Positions 33,299 through 42,484 of a stretch of 64,000 nucleotides of DNA are shown piece by piece. The number at the start of each line of letters is the position of its first letter. The first letter of the stretch is position 1. The notes under the pieces are model-generated. The model was not told where the DNA came from, searched no databases, and saw only the letters and a list, made by a program, of their open reading frames with translations. Source of the DNA: Pseudomonas knackmussii B13 (GTDB lineage: Bacteria > Pseudomonadota > Gammaproteobacteria > Pseudomonadales > Pseudomonadaceae); assembly GCF_000689415.1 (NCBI RefSeq), contig NZ_HG322950.1:5029501-5093500 (forward strand), given 5' to 3'. A program made the position numbers and the translations under genes.

Positions 33299-35785
33299 TC
33301 ACTCGCCGTCCTTCTTCTTGCGAGCGCGCTCCTTCTCCACCGCCGGCTGCTTGGCCACCTTGGCCGGTGCCGGAGCTTCCTTGGCAGCTTTTTCTTTCTC
33401 CTTGTCGTCCTCTTCCATGCCCATGGCATCGATTTCCTTGAGGCGCTCGACTACACGCGCATTGACGCTACCGGCCGGAAACTCGCCCTTCTCGTTGGGG
33501 GCCCCTGCCGGCTGGCCGACCAGCAGACTCAGCGCTTCATCCACGTGGCGCACCGCGTAGACGTTGAACAGGCCATTGCGCACAGCCTGCAGCACGCGCT
33601 CATCGAGCATCAGCGTGGTGACGTTGGAGCGCGGGATGATCACCCCCTGCTCGCCGGTCAGGCCGCGCGCTTCGCAAAGACGGAAGAAGCCTTCGATCTT
33701 CTCGTTGACCCCGCCGACCGCCTGCACCTCGCCAAACTGGTTGATCGAACCGGTGATGGCGAAGCACTGCCGCAGCGGCGTGCGCGACAACGCGGAAATC
33801 AGCGTGCAGACCTCGCCCAGCGAGGCGCTGTCGCCGTCGACGTAACCGTAGGACTGCTCCAGGGCGATGCTCGCGGAAATCTCCAGCGGATACTCCTGCG
33901 CATAGCGGCTGCCCAGGTAGCCGGTGAGGATCATCACGCCCTTGGAGTGGATCGGCTGGCCCAGGCTGACCTCGCGCTCGATGTCTACGATGCCGCTGCC
34001 GCCCGGGTACACGGTGGCGGAGATGCGCGCCGGCACGCCGAACACCGAATCGCCCACTTCCAGCACGGTCAGGCCGTTGCACCGGCCAATGGAGGCGCCT
34101 TCGGTATCGATCAGCACGATGCCGGCGAGGATGTCGTCGAGAATGCGCGCCGAAACGCGACCGGTACGGGTTTCCTTGGCCTTGAGGGCGCGCTCGATGT
34201 GGCCGAGGGCGGTGACTTCTTCATTCGCCAGCTGGCGGATGAAGTCCGCCTCGCTGACCAATTGGAACAGGTCGCCGATCCGCGCCGAGAGCCGCCCCTG
34301 GTGTTCGGCCAGGCGCGCGCTATAGGTAGCCAGGCGGGCGACCGCCTCGCGGGTCAGCGGCGCCAGCCCCTCTTCCGAGGTGCGCGTCTTGAGCAACTGG
34401 GCAAACTGCTCGAGGCTGTCGTCGCCCAGCGGGATGTCTTCGTCGAAGTCGACGAGCACGCGGAACATCTCCTGGAAGTCCGGATCCAGGTCCTGCAGCG
34501 TGTAGTAGATCTGCCGCGAACCGATGATGATGACCTTGATGTGCAGCGGGATCACCTGCGGCGTCAGGCTCATGGCGGCCAGGCGGCCGAGTTCGGCCAG
34601 CGGCGATTCCATCTTCAGCTGGCGCGACTGCAGGGCGCGCTTGAGCGCATCCCAGACGAAGGGTTCGCCAAGCAGCTTCTCCGCCTCCAGCACCAGGAAA
34701 CCGCCATTGGCACGGTGCAGCGCGCCCGGGCGCAGCTGCCGGTAGCTGGTATAGAGCGCGCCCTGGTCGGAGGCGTATTCGATACGGCCGAACAGGTTGT
34801 CGTAGGTCGGGTGCGACTCGAACACCACCGGCGCACCGCCGGTGGCGTGGTGGCCGATTACCTGGTTGGGTGCGTATTGCTCCTGCAGCATCTGCTTGCG
34901 CTGCGCGTCGCTGCGGTTCTCGTCGACCAGTTGATCGACCACGGTCTTCAGCAGGTTGAGCTGGAGAGCCTGCAGGTAGGCGCAGACCCCGGAGTTGTTG
35001 TTGTACTTCTCCACCAGGGGCGCCAGCAGCGGCTGCAGTGCCAGGGTGATGGTTTCCTCGTTGAGCTGACGCAGCTGGTTGCTCGATTCGCGCTTCCATT
35101 GCGGCAGGCTGGCCAGTTCCTCGTTGAGATGCTCCTCAAGGTCGGAGATGTCTTCATGGAAGCGCTCGCGCTCGGCTTCCGGCAGCTGGGCGAACTCGGC
35201 CTCGTCGAGGGCCTTGCCGTCCTTCATCGGGGTGAAGGCGATGTTCGCGCTGTCGCGGTAGAGCGCTACGTCCTTCTCCAGGGCCAAGCGCTCGACGGTA
35301 TCCAGGGCCTTGTCGTAGCGCTGGTTGAAGGCACGGTCGATGGCGCTCTTCTTCTGCTGGTAGGCCGGGTTTTCGAAGACCGAGGGGAAGGTGGACAGCA
35401 GGTTGTCGATCAGTTGCTCGAGGTCTTCGCCGAACTCGGCGGCGCTGCCCGGCGGCAGCTCGATGGAGCGCGGCTCGCGGCTCTCGTCGAAATTGTTGAC
35501 GTAGACCCAGTCGGCCGGCGTCGGCAGGCGCTTGGCCTCGGCCTTCAGGTAACGCTGTACGAACGAGAAGCGCCCGGTGCCCGGCTCGCCCATGACGAAC
35601 ACGTTGTAGCCCGGGCGCGGCATGGCCACGCCGAACTGCAACGCCTCCACCGCCCGTTCCTGGCCAAGCACGCCGAGGAAGGGTTCCAGATCGTCGGTGG
35701 TAGCGAAGGGAAACTGCTCGGGCGAGAAGGGACGGGTCAGTTCTTCGGGCGCCAGGCGCAGGCCGGCGGCAATCGAATGGGGCAT
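33299..35785 (-). CDS. Lon-family ATP-dependent protease (LonB/YcbZ type)
   Basis: 828 residues. An N-terminal AAA domain with QERAVEALQFGVAMPRPGYNVFV is followed by a P-loop that reads GEPGTGRFS (66-74) with Arg72 where Walker A has Lys. A long coiled-coil insert lies at about 120-280. Then comes the second half of the AAA module (NGGFLVLEAEKLLGEPFVWDALKRAL, IIIGSRQIYYTLQDLDPDFQEMFRVLVDF). The C-terminal Lon protease domain has the catalytic Ser653 in DGDSASLGE and Lys696 in GGVNEKIEG, 43 residues apart as in Lon. The C-terminal tail is Lys/Glu/Ala-rich. It differs from Lon itself in lacking the Lon N-domain. Substrates unknown. Confidence 0.93.
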   Translation of the reverse strand: MPHSIAAGLRLAPEELTRPFSPEQFPFATTDDLEPFLGVLGQERAVEALQFGVAMPRPGYNVFVMGEPGTGRFSFVQRYLKAEAKRLPTPADWVYVNNFDESREPRSIELPPGSAAEFGEDLEQLIDNLLSTFPSVFENPAYQQKKSAIDRAFNQRYDKALDTVERLALEKDVALYRDSANIAFTPMKDGKALDEAEFAQLPEAERERFHEDISDLEEHLNEELASLPQWKRESSNQLRQLNEETITLALQPLLAPLVEKYNNNSGVCAYLQALQLNLLKTVVDQLVDENRSDAQRKQMLQEQYAPNQVIGHHATGGAPVVFESHPTYDNLFGRIEYASDQGALYTSYRQLRPGALHRANGGFLVLEAEKLLGEPFVWDALKRALQSRQLKMESPLAELGRLAAMSLTPQVIPLHIKVIIIGSRQIYYTLQDLDPDFQEMFRVLVDFDEDIPLGDDSLEQFAQLLKTRTSEEGLAPLTREAVARLATYSARLAEHQGRLSARIGDLFQLVSEADFIRQLANEEVTALGHIERALKAKETRTGRVSARILDDILAGIVLIDTEGASIGRCNGLTVLEVGDSVFGVPARISATVYPGGSGIVDIEREVSLGQPIHSKGVMILTGYLGSRYAQEYPLEISASIALEQSYGYVDGDSASLGEVCTLISALSRTPLRQCFAITGSINQFGEVQAVGGVNEKIEGFFRLCEARGLTGEQGVIIPRSNVTTLMLDERVLQAVRNGLFNVYAVRHVDEALSLLVGQPAGAPNEKGEFPAGSVNARVVERLKEIDAMGMEEDDKEKEKAAKEAPAPAKVAKQPAVEKERARKKKDGE

Positions 35786-35884
35786 CGGAGGTCCTTGCGT
35801 CGAGCGGCGGGTAGCCGCGAAAGATTGACGGCATTCTCGCGCTCGCCGCGCGCGACTGGCAAGGCGCTTGGCAGCGCCTTCGGC

Positions 35885-36214
35885 TCAGTGCTGCAGATCG
35901 GCGCAGCGCAGGCAGTGCTCGGCGGCAGGCAGGGCGCGCAGGCGCCGGCTTTCGATGGGCTCGCCACAGCGCGCGCACTCGCCGTAGGTGCCATCGGCCA
36001 GGCGCAACCGAGCCAGGCCGACCTGGCGCATGCCGGCCTCGGCCTCGGCCAGCAGGGCGCGCAGCACATCGTCGTTCTGCCGCTGTTGCGCCTGTTCGGC
36101 GAAGTCGGGCGAATGGATTTGCCCCAGGTCGCGACGAATCGCCTCGGCACGCTGTGAGTATTCAGCCGCAAGCGCGTCCAGCGCCGCGCGCGGATCGAAA
36201 TCGGGTACGCCCAT
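35885..36214 (-). CDS. DksA/TraR-type C4 zinc finger protein
   Basis: 109 residues. A helical region (about 5-70) leads to YGECARCGEPIESRRLRALPAAEHCLRCAD, a CxxC-x17-CxxC zinc finger of the DksA/TraR family. Shorter than DksA (about 150). The coiled-coil tip lacks an obvious DxxDxA motif, so action on RNA polymerase is not assured. Upstream of the Lon-like gene, 99 bases away, same strand. Confidence 0.9.
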   Translation of the reverse strand: MGVPDFDPRAALDALAAEYSQRAEAIRRDLGQIHSPDFAEQAQQRQNDDVLRALLAEAEAGMRQVGLARLRLADGTYGECARCGEPIESRRLRALPAAEHCLRCADLQH

Positions 36215-36447
36215 GGCCCCCTCCTAATAACAAGGAACTCATTACAGTGTGGCCGGTTCCAAGCGTTTCGCCGCTGATGCCGATCAACAGCCGGTTGCGA
36301 CCGGCGTCACGCCAAAGAGCCAGACCTGCTGCGGCACCGGCGTTCGCCTTGACACCTTCGGGGCATTCCGAAAAGCTCTGCGGGCGCTGTTTGCTGTCAG
36401 CGGATTCCTACGGCTAAGCATTCGAATAACGAAAGAGAGACACCACC

Positions 36448-36936
36448 ATGAAAAGGATTCTCCTCGGTACCCTCCTCGCCACCGTTTCCCTCGGCGCCCT
36501 CGCAGATGCCCCTGGCAGCGATGGCTGCGGCTGGGGCCAGATGCTCTTCAAAGGGCAGCGCGGCACCGCCACCCACGTGCTGGCAGCAACCACCAACGGC
36601 AGCTCCGGCAACAACACCTTCGGCATGACCACCGGCACCAACGGCTGCCACACCAACGGCGCGCTGACCTATGGCGGCAAGCCGATGATCGTCGTCAGCG
36701 GCATGATGGACGAGCTGTCCGAAGACATGGCCAAAGGCAACGGCGAAGCCCTGACCACCTATGCCGTGGTACTCGGCGTGAAGCCAGAAGACCGTGCCCA
36801 CTTCGCCGAAGTGACCCACGAGCACTTCGCGCAGATCTTCACCAAGTCCGACGTGACTGCCGAAGACGTCCTCGCCAACACCCAGGCTGTCCTGAAGCAG
36901 GACGCCCGTCTGGCCAAGTACGCCGACCAGGCCTGA
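36448..36936 (+). CDS. DUF3015 family secreted protein
   Basis: 162 residues. Signal peptide MKRILLGTLLATVSLGALA, then the family pattern CGWGQMLFKGQRGTATHVLAATTNGSSGNNTFGMTTGTNGC with two Cys. Homologs (PA4578) are periplasmic or envelope proteins of unknown function. Ribosome site GAAAGAGAG precedes the ATG. A GC-rich hairpin follows. Confidence 0.9.
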   Translation: MKRILLGTLLATVSLGALADAPGSDGCGWGQMLFKGQRGTATHVLAATTNGSSGNNTFGMTTGTNGCHTNGALTYGGKPMIVVSGMMDELSEDMAKGNGEALTTYAVVLGVKPEDRAHFAEVTHEHFAQIFTKSDVTAEDVLANTQAVLKQDARLAKYADQA

Positions 36937-36943
36937 GCCTGAA

Positions 36944-36965
36944 GGCCCGCCCCAACGGGCGGGCC
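36944..36965 (+). terminator. Hairpin after the DUF3015 gene
   Basis: GGCCCGCCC / GGGCGGGCC with a CAAC loop, 7 bases past the stop. No T run follows, so termination may be partial and allow read-through into the next gene, 26 bases on. Confidence 0.55.
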
Positions 36966-36991
36966 CCCATTCCCTGACCAGCAAGGTCCCC

Positions 36992-38857
36992 ATGCCCAAA
37001 CGCCTGTTGCCATGGTTGGCGCTGTGCGCCTGCATGTCCCTGCAAGCCGCTCCCGAGCTTGCCCAATCCCGTATTCAGGCCCTGGCCGCGCAACCCTACT
37101 GGCTGGCGATCGGGCACTACACCCCGGCCAAGCTCGGCGGCTGGCGCAGCTACGTGGACGATCCGAAGTTCTTTCTCGCCGACGACGGGGAGCACTCCCC
37201 GGAGCACGAGCTGGCCGCCACGCTGAAGGCGCTCTACGCCTCGCCCAGCCTGGGCGACAAGCATGCCCAGTGCGTCTACCCGGCGCGCACCCGCTGGCTG
37301 AAGCAGCAGCTGCAGCTGACCGACCTGCCGACGGTCGAGTGCAAGGAATTCGCCACCTGGTATCACGACATCAACCCGCACAGCGCGGTGCTGGTGTTCC
37401 CGGCGGCCTACCTGAACAGCCCGTCCTCGATGTTCGGCCATACCCTGCTGCGCATCGACCAGGCCGATGTCGACAGCAACAACACCGCGCTGCTCAGCTA
37501 CGCGCTGAACTTCGGCGCCTTCATCGAAGGCATGGACAACAGCATCCTCTATGCCTGGAAGGGCCTGATGGGTGGCTATCCGGGGCTGTTCGCGCTGGTC
37601 CCGTACCGCGAGAAGCTCTCCGAATACAGCCGTCTGGAGAACCGCGACCTCTGGGAATACCGGCTGAACCTGACGCCCGAGGAAACCGGGCGCATGGTCG
37701 AGCACGTCTGGGAGCTCAAGCAGGTCCGCTTCAAGTACTTCTTCTTCGACGAGAACTGCTCGTTCCGTCTGCTCGAACTGCTGGAGATCGCCCGCCCCGG
37801 CGCCGAGCTCACCGACCACTTCCCGCTGTACGCCATCCCCACCGACACGGTGCGCGCGGTGAAGGACGCCGGGATGATCGACAAGATCGACTACCGCCCC
37901 TCGCGGGAAAAGGAACTGCTCGCCCGCGCCGAACCATTGGACAGCGCCGAGAAGCACCTGGCGGTGCGCCTGGCCGACGACGACAAGCTGCTCGACAGCG
38001 CCGAGTTCAAGGCCCTGCCACCCGACCGCCAGGCCCTGGTGCAGGACGCAGCCTTCCGCCTGCTGCGCTACCGCGCCACCGGCAAGGAACGTGACGAAGC
38101 CGATGCGGCGCGCAGCTACCAGTTGCTGCGCGCGATCAACGTCAACCCGCCGCCGGCGCTGCAGGTGGAGCGCCCGGGGCAACCGGAAGAAGGCCACCAA
38201 TCGCTGACCTGGCAGCTCGGCGCTGGCAGCCGCGACGGCCAAGCCTTCGGCGACTACGGCCTGCGCATGGCCTATCACGACCTGGAAGACAACAGCTACG
38301 GCTTCCCCCAGGGCGCGCAACTGGAACTGGGCGACCTGCGTGTGCGCCAGTACGAGGGCAACCGCTGGCAGCTGCAGAACCTCGACCTGGTCAGCATCCG
38401 TTCGATGACGCCGCGCAGCACCATGCTCAAGCCGCTGTCCTGGCAGGTCACCGGCGGCTGGGAGCGGGTGCTGGGCAAGAACAGCGACAACCACGACGAC
38501 ACCCTGGTCGGGCATATCAACGGCGGCGCCGGCGGCAGCTGGAAGCTCACCGATGGTTTGCAGGCTTACGCCCTGGGCACCGCGCGCATCGAGACCAACC
38601 CCGACTTCGCCGCCACCATCGCTCCCGCGCTGGGCTTCGACAGTGGCCTGTTGTGGCGCAACGACCTGGGCAACCTGTCCCTGGAGGGCAGCGGCGACTT
38701 TTTCCACAACGGCGAGGTGCGCCGCAACCTGAGCTTCGGCCAGCAGTTCGAGCTGACCCGCGACCTCGGCCTGCGGCTGTCCGCGGAGCGCGAGTTCAGC
38801 CACCAGGCCGGGCCGGTCAACGAGGTCATGCTGCAGCTGCGCTGGTACCATTACTGA
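36992..38857 (+). CDS. DUF4105 outer-envelope protein
   Basis: 621 residues. Signal peptide MPKRLLPWLALCACMSLQA, then a DUF4105 domain with the NlpC/P60-like elements SSMFGHTLLRID and FFDENCSFRLLELLE (a His and a Cys as possible catalytic pair). The last 230 residues alternate polar and aromatic residues (LGAGSRDGQAFGDYGLRMAY, LRVRQYEGNRWQLQNLDLVSI ... VMLQLRWYHY) and end in an aromatic-rich strand, typical of an outer-membrane beta-barrel. So probably a periplasmic hydrolase-like domain joined to a barrel. Matches PA4579 by position and content. Substrate unknown. Confidence 0.87.
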   Translation: MPKRLLPWLALCACMSLQAAPELAQSRIQALAAQPYWLAIGHYTPAKLGGWRSYVDDPKFFLADDGEHSPEHELAATLKALYASPSLGDKHAQCVYPARTRWLKQQLQLTDLPTVECKEFATWYHDINPHSAVLVFPAAYLNSPSSMFGHTLLRIDQADVDSNNTALLSYALNFGAFIEGMDNSILYAWKGLMGGYPGLFALVPYREKLSEYSRLENRDLWEYRLNLTPEETGRMVEHVWELKQVRFKYFFFDENCSFRLLELLEIARPGAELTDHFPLYAIPTDTVRAVKDAGMIDKIDYRPSREKELLARAEPLDSAEKHLAVRLADDDKLLDSAEFKALPPDRQALVQDAAFRLLRYRATGKERDEADAARSYQLLRAINVNPPPALQVERPGQPEEGHQSLTWQLGAGSRDGQAFGDYGLRMAYHDLEDNSYGFPQGAQLELGDLRVRQYEGNRWQLQNLDLVSIRSMTPRSTMLKPLSWQVTGGWERVLGKNSDNHDDTLVGHINGGAGGSWKLTDGLQAYALGTARIETNPDFAATIAPALGFDSGLLWRNDLGNLSLEGSGDFFHNGEVRRNLSFGQQFELTRDLGLRLSAEREFSHQAGPVNEVMLQLRWYHY

Positions 38858-38904
38858 ATCCACGAGATTCGATGCCCGCCGCAACGACGGGCAGGTAGCC
38901 CAGC

Positions 38905-40125
38905 ATGAAAGCCAACGCCCCCACCCTGCTCGAAGTCGCCGGCGGCAAGCCGATCAAGCTCTGGACCCAGGGCGTGCCGGTCGAGGACGACGCCCGCAAG
39001 CAACTGATGAACACCGCGCGCCTGCCGTTCATCTTCAAGCACCTGGCGGTGATGCCCGACGTGCACCTGGGCAAGGGCTCGACCATCGGCAGCGTGATCC
39101 CCACGGTCGGCGCCATCATTCCTGCTGCGGTCGGCGTCGATATCGGCTGCGGCATGATCGCCGCGCGCACCTCGCTGATGGCTGCTGACCTGCCGGACAA
39201 CCTGCACGGCCTGCGCAGCGCTATCGAGAAGGCCGTCCCCCACGGCAAGACCTTCGGCCGCCACGACCAGGGCGCCTGGGATGACGTGCCCGCCCATGCC
39301 GACCAGGCCTGGAAGAGCCTGGCGAAGCGCTTCAAGGCGATCACCGACAAGTACCCACGCCTGGAAAAGACCAACAACCGCAACCACCTCGGCACCCTGG
39401 GCACCGGCAACCACTTCATCGAGGTGTGCCTGGACGAGGCCGACTGCGTCTGGTTCATGCTGCACAGCGGCTCGCGCGGGGTCGGCAACGCCATCGGCTG
39501 CCTGTTCATCGAGCTGGCCCAGGCCGACATGCGCCAGCACCTGGCCAACCTGCCGGACCGTGACCTGGCCTACTTCGAGGAAGGCAGCCGGCATTTCGAC
39601 GATTACGTGGAAGCGGTCGGCTGGGCGCAGGACTTCGCGCGGCAGAACCGCGAACTGATGATGCAGGCGGTGATCGCCGCGGCGCGCAAGGTGATCCGCA
39701 AGCCCTTCGAGGCCAGCCTGGAAGCGGTGAACTGCCACCACAACTACGTGCAACGCGAGCAGCATTTCGGCCGCGAAGTGCTGGTCACGCGCAAGGGCGC
39801 AGTTTCCGCGCAGAAAGGCCAGCTCGGCATCATCCCCGGCTCGATGGGGGCGAAGAGTTTCATCGTTCGCGGCCTGGGCAACGAGGAAGCCTTCTGCTCC
39901 TGCAGCCACGGCGCGGGTCGCAGCATGAGCCGCACCCAGGCCAAGAAGCGCTTCAGCGTAGAGGATCAGGTGCGCGCCACCGCGCATGTCGAATGCCGCA
40001 AGGACAAGGACGTGATCGACGAGATCCCGATGGCCTACAAGGACATCGATGCGGTGATGGCGGCCCAGCGCGACCTGGTGGAAGTGGTGCACACGCTGCG
40101 CCAGGTGGTCTGCGTCAAGGGCTGA
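38905..40125 (+). CDS. rtcB: RtcB-type RNA ligase
   Basis: 406 residues, close to E. coli RtcB (408). It joins 2',3'-cyclic phosphate or 3'-phosphate ends to 5'-OH ends using GTP and Mn2+. Active-site motifs: GVDIGCG (Asp79, Cys82), NHLGTLGTGNHFIE, NCHHNYVQREQHFG and CSCSHGAGRSMSR, in which His335 is the expected guanylylated residue. No rtcA, rtcR or archease gene is next to it, unlike the E. coli operon, so control is different here. Confidence 0.95.
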   Translation: MKANAPTLLEVAGGKPIKLWTQGVPVEDDARKQLMNTARLPFIFKHLAVMPDVHLGKGSTIGSVIPTVGAIIPAAVGVDIGCGMIAARTSLMAADLPDNLHGLRSAIEKAVPHGKTFGRHDQGAWDDVPAHADQAWKSLAKRFKAITDKYPRLEKTNNRNHLGTLGTGNHFIEVCLDEADCVWFMLHSGSRGVGNAIGCLFIELAQADMRQHLANLPDRDLAYFEEGSRHFDDYVEAVGWAQDFARQNRELMMQAVIAAARKVIRKPFEASLEAVNCHHNYVQREQHFGREVLVTRKGAVSAQKGQLGIIPGSMGAKSFIVRGLGNEEAFCSCSHGAGRSMSRTQAKKRFSVEDQVRATAHVECRKDKDVIDEIPMAYKDIDAVMAAQRDLVEVVHTLRQVVCVKG

Positions 40126-40187
40126 ACCGCAAGCGGGGGTTGGAGTCATAGCATTGGGCCAGTTGCCCGATAGCCAAGGAACCCGCC

Positions 40188-40472
40188 ATGCCCCGTTCGC
40201 TCCTCCTTCTCCTGCTACTCGGCGCCGCATCGGCCCACGCGGAAATGCAGCTCGGCACCTTCAGCGCCTCCGGCCCCCTGCTGGTGGCCGACACCTTCGA
40301 CAACCAGGTTATCCACAAGTCGGACTTCAGCAGCGACGACCTCAAGCGCATGGCCGAGCGTCTCGAAACCCAGCAACGCGCGCTCGACGAGCAGTCGCGC
40401 ACCATCGAACGCCTGGAGAGACAGCTGTCCGATCAGCAGCGCACCCTCGACGATCTCAAGCGCAGCCGCTGA
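40188..40472 (+). CDS. Small secreted coiled-coil protein, unknown function
   Basis: 94 residues. A signal peptide (MPRSLLLLLLLGAASAHA) precedes a short region and a C-terminal heptad-rich helix (LKRMAERLETQQRALDEQSRTIERLERQLSDQQRTLDDLKRS, about 55-94) predicted to be a coiled coil. Probably periplasmic and oligomeric. It follows rtcB by 62 bases, as in P. aeruginosa (PA4584-like), and ends at a terminator. Confidence 0.82.
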   Translation: MPRSLLLLLLLGAASAHAEMQLGTFSASGPLLVADTFDNQVIHKSDFSSDDLKRMAERLETQQRALDEQSRTIERLERQLSDQQRTLDDLKRSR

Positions 40473-40485
40473 CGGCAGAAACGAA

Positions 40486-40507
40486 AACGGGGCCCTCAGG
40501 CCCCGTT
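40486..40507. terminator. Bidirectional terminator between the small coiled-coil gene and ettA
   Basis: AACGGGGCC / GGCCCCGTT with a CTCA loop. On the minus strand TTTCGTTT follows; on the plus strand TCTCGT. It serves two convergent genes. Confidence 0.8.
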
Positions 40508-40523
40508 CTCGTATCTAAGCGGC

Positions 40524-42188
40524 TTACGCCAGCTTCTTGTAGCGCACACGGTGCGGCTGCGAGGCAGCGTCGCCCAGGCGCTTCTTGCGATCGGCTTCGA
40601 ACTCGGTGTAGTTGCCTTCGAAGAAGACCACCTTGCCGTCGTCCTCGTAGGAGAGGATGTGGGTGGCGATACGGTCCAGGAACCAGCGATCGTGGGAAAT
40701 CACGATGGCGGCGCCGGGGAAGTCCAGCAGCGCTTCTTCCAGCGCACGCAGGGTTTCCACGTCGAGGTCGTTGGACGGTTCGTCGAGCAGCAGGACGTTG
40801 CCGCCCTGCTTCAAGGTCAGGGCCAGGTGCAGACGGCCGCGCTCACCACCGGAGAGGTCCTTGACGAACTTCTGCTGGTCGCCGCCCTTGAAGTTGAAGC
40901 GGCCGACGTAGCTGCGCGACGGAACTTCGTAGTTGCCGATCTTGATCTGCTCGAAGCCGTCGGAAACCTGCTCCCACACGGTCTTGCTGCCGTCGAGGAT
41001 CTCGCGGCTCTGGTCGACGCTGGCGATCTGCACGGTTTCGCCGATCTCGATGGTGCCCGAGTCCGGTTGTTCCTTGCCGGTCAGCATGCGGAACAGGGTC
41101 GATTTACCCGCGCCGTTGCCGCCGATCACGCCGACGATGGCGCCCTTCGGAATGCTCAGCGACAGATTGTCGATCAGGACGCGATCGCCGTAGCCCTTGC
41201 TGACGTTGTGCAGCTCGATGACCTTGTCGCCCAGGCGCGGACCGGCCGGGATGTAGATCTCGTTGGTCTCGCTGCGCTTCTGGAATTCCTGCGATTGCAT
41301 TTCCTCGAAGCGTTGCAGACGGGCCTTGGACTTGGACTGGCGAGCCTTGGCGCCCTGGCGCACCCACTCCAGTTCGGCCTTCATGGCCTTGGCGTGGGAG
41401 GCCTCCTGCTTGGCTTCCTGGGCCAGGCGGTTGGCCTTGGATTCCAGCCAGCCGGAGTAGTTGCCTTCGAACGGGATGCCCTGGCCACGGTCCAGCTCGA
41501 GGATCCAGCCGGCGACGTTGTCGAGGAAGTAGCGGTCGTGGGTGATCGCCACCACGGTGCCCGGGAAGTCGTGCAGGAAGTGCTCCAGCCAGGCTACCGA
41601 GTCGGCGTCCAGGTGGTTGGTCGGCTCGTCCAGCAGCAGCATGTCCGGGGCGGACAGCAGCAGGCGGCACAGCGCCACGCGGCGCTTCTCACCACCGGAG
41701 AGGTGCTCGATCTTGGCGTCCCACGGCGGCAGACGCAGGGCGTCGGCGGCGACTTCCAGCTGACGCTCCAGGTTGTGGCCATCGGAAGCCTGGAGGATGG
41801 CTTCCAGCTTGGCCTGCTCGGCGGCCAGGGCGTCGAAGTCGGCGTCCGGCTCGGCGTAGGCGGCGTAGACCTCGTCCAGGCGTGCCTGAGCCTGCTTGAT
41901 CTGACCAACGGCCTCTTCGACGATGTCGCGCACGGTGGCCTGCGGGTCGAGCTTGGGCTCCTGCGGCAGGTAACCGACGTTGATGCCCGGCATCGGACGG
42001 GCTTCGCCTTCGATCTCGGTGTCGACGCCGGCCATGATGCGCAGCAGGGTGGATTTACCCGCGCCGTTCAGGCCGAGCACGCCGATCTTGGCGCCGGGGA
42101 AGAACGACAGGGAAATGTTCTTGAGGATTTCACGCTTGGGCGGCACGACCTTGCCGACCCGGTGCATGGTATAGACGTATTGAGCCAT
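40524..42188 (-). CDS. ettA: Energy-dependent translational throttle protein EttA (ABC-F)
   Basis: 554 residues, no membrane domain. Two ABC ATPase modules: Walker A GLNGAGKSTLLR and GGNGAGKSTLFR, signatures LSGGEKRR and LSGGERGR, and the arm/linker between them (ESKANRLAQEAKQEASHAKAMKAELEWVRQGAKARQSKSKARLQRFEEM). ABC-F proteins of this kind bind the ribosomal E site and link ATP/ADP levels to the first elongation steps. Convergent with the preceding gene and divergent from morA. Confidence 0.96.
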   Translation of the reverse strand: MAQYVYTMHRVGKVVPPKREILKNISLSFFPGAKIGVLGLNGAGKSTLLRIMAGVDTEIEGEARPMPGINVGYLPQEPKLDPQATVRDIVEEAVGQIKQAQARLDEVYAAYAEPDADFDALAAEQAKLEAILQASDGHNLERQLEVAADALRLPPWDAKIEHLSGGEKRRVALCRLLLSAPDMLLLDEPTNHLDADSVAWLEHFLHDFPGTVVAITHDRYFLDNVAGWILELDRGQGIPFEGNYSGWLESKANRLAQEAKQEASHAKAMKAELEWVRQGAKARQSKSKARLQRFEEMQSQEFQKRSETNEIYIPAGPRLGDKVIELHNVSKGYGDRVLIDNLSLSIPKGAIVGVIGGNGAGKSTLFRMLTGKEQPDSGTIEIGETVQIASVDQSREILDGSKTVWEQVSDGFEQIKIGNYEVPSRSYVGRFNFKGGDQQKFVKDLSGGERGRLHLALTLKQGGNVLLLDEPSNDLDVETLRALEEALLDFPGAAIVISHDRWFLDRIATHILSYEDDGKVVFFEGNYTEFEADRKKRLGDAASQPHRVRYKKLA

Positions 42189-42484
42189 GGATACCTAGCT
42201 TCTGGGATAAGGGTGATCGGGGCAGTGTCGCTTCGACGGTTTCGATCCGGGAGAATCCGGAAGGCCTGAAGCGACCATTCGTCGCGGGCGACGGGCGAAA
42301 CGCAGGACGGCATGGCCGGTTTCGCGGAAAATGGGCGCGCTGATCACCACGCGCGTGCGGCAAAGCTACCGGAAGCGACCGTGAAGGGCAAACCACGCTC
42401 GTCGGCGGTGCTGGCACTTGGCCTTGCTTCCGGGCATGCTTACGCGCGCCGAGTCCAGTCGTTTCCTCGTCAGGTAGCCGCTTC
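42189..42484. other. Intergenic region between ettA and morA
   Basis: 296 bases that hold the divergent promoters of ettA and morA. I see no clear -35/-10 pair, repeat or small gene. A TGGCAC/TTGC pair near 42412-42429 has the wrong spacing for sigma54. The morA frame is open back to a TGA at 42341 but has no better start than the TTG at 42485. Confidence 0.5.

Noticed and set aside
33266..36157. A 963-codon open frame on the plus strand opposite the Lon-like gene
   Set aside because: Shadow of the Lon-like and DksA/TraR genes; low-complexity Leu/Gln/Val/Arg composition and no domain.
36349..36377. TTGACA upstream of the DUF3015 gene as a promoter
   Set aside because: The 17-base downstream hexamer is AAAGCT, a poor -10, so the -35 match alone is not enough.
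42412..42429. TGGCAC ... TTGC resembling a sigma54 promoter before morA
   Set aside because: The spacing is one base too long for the strict GG-N10-GC rule, so it should not work as a sigma54 site.
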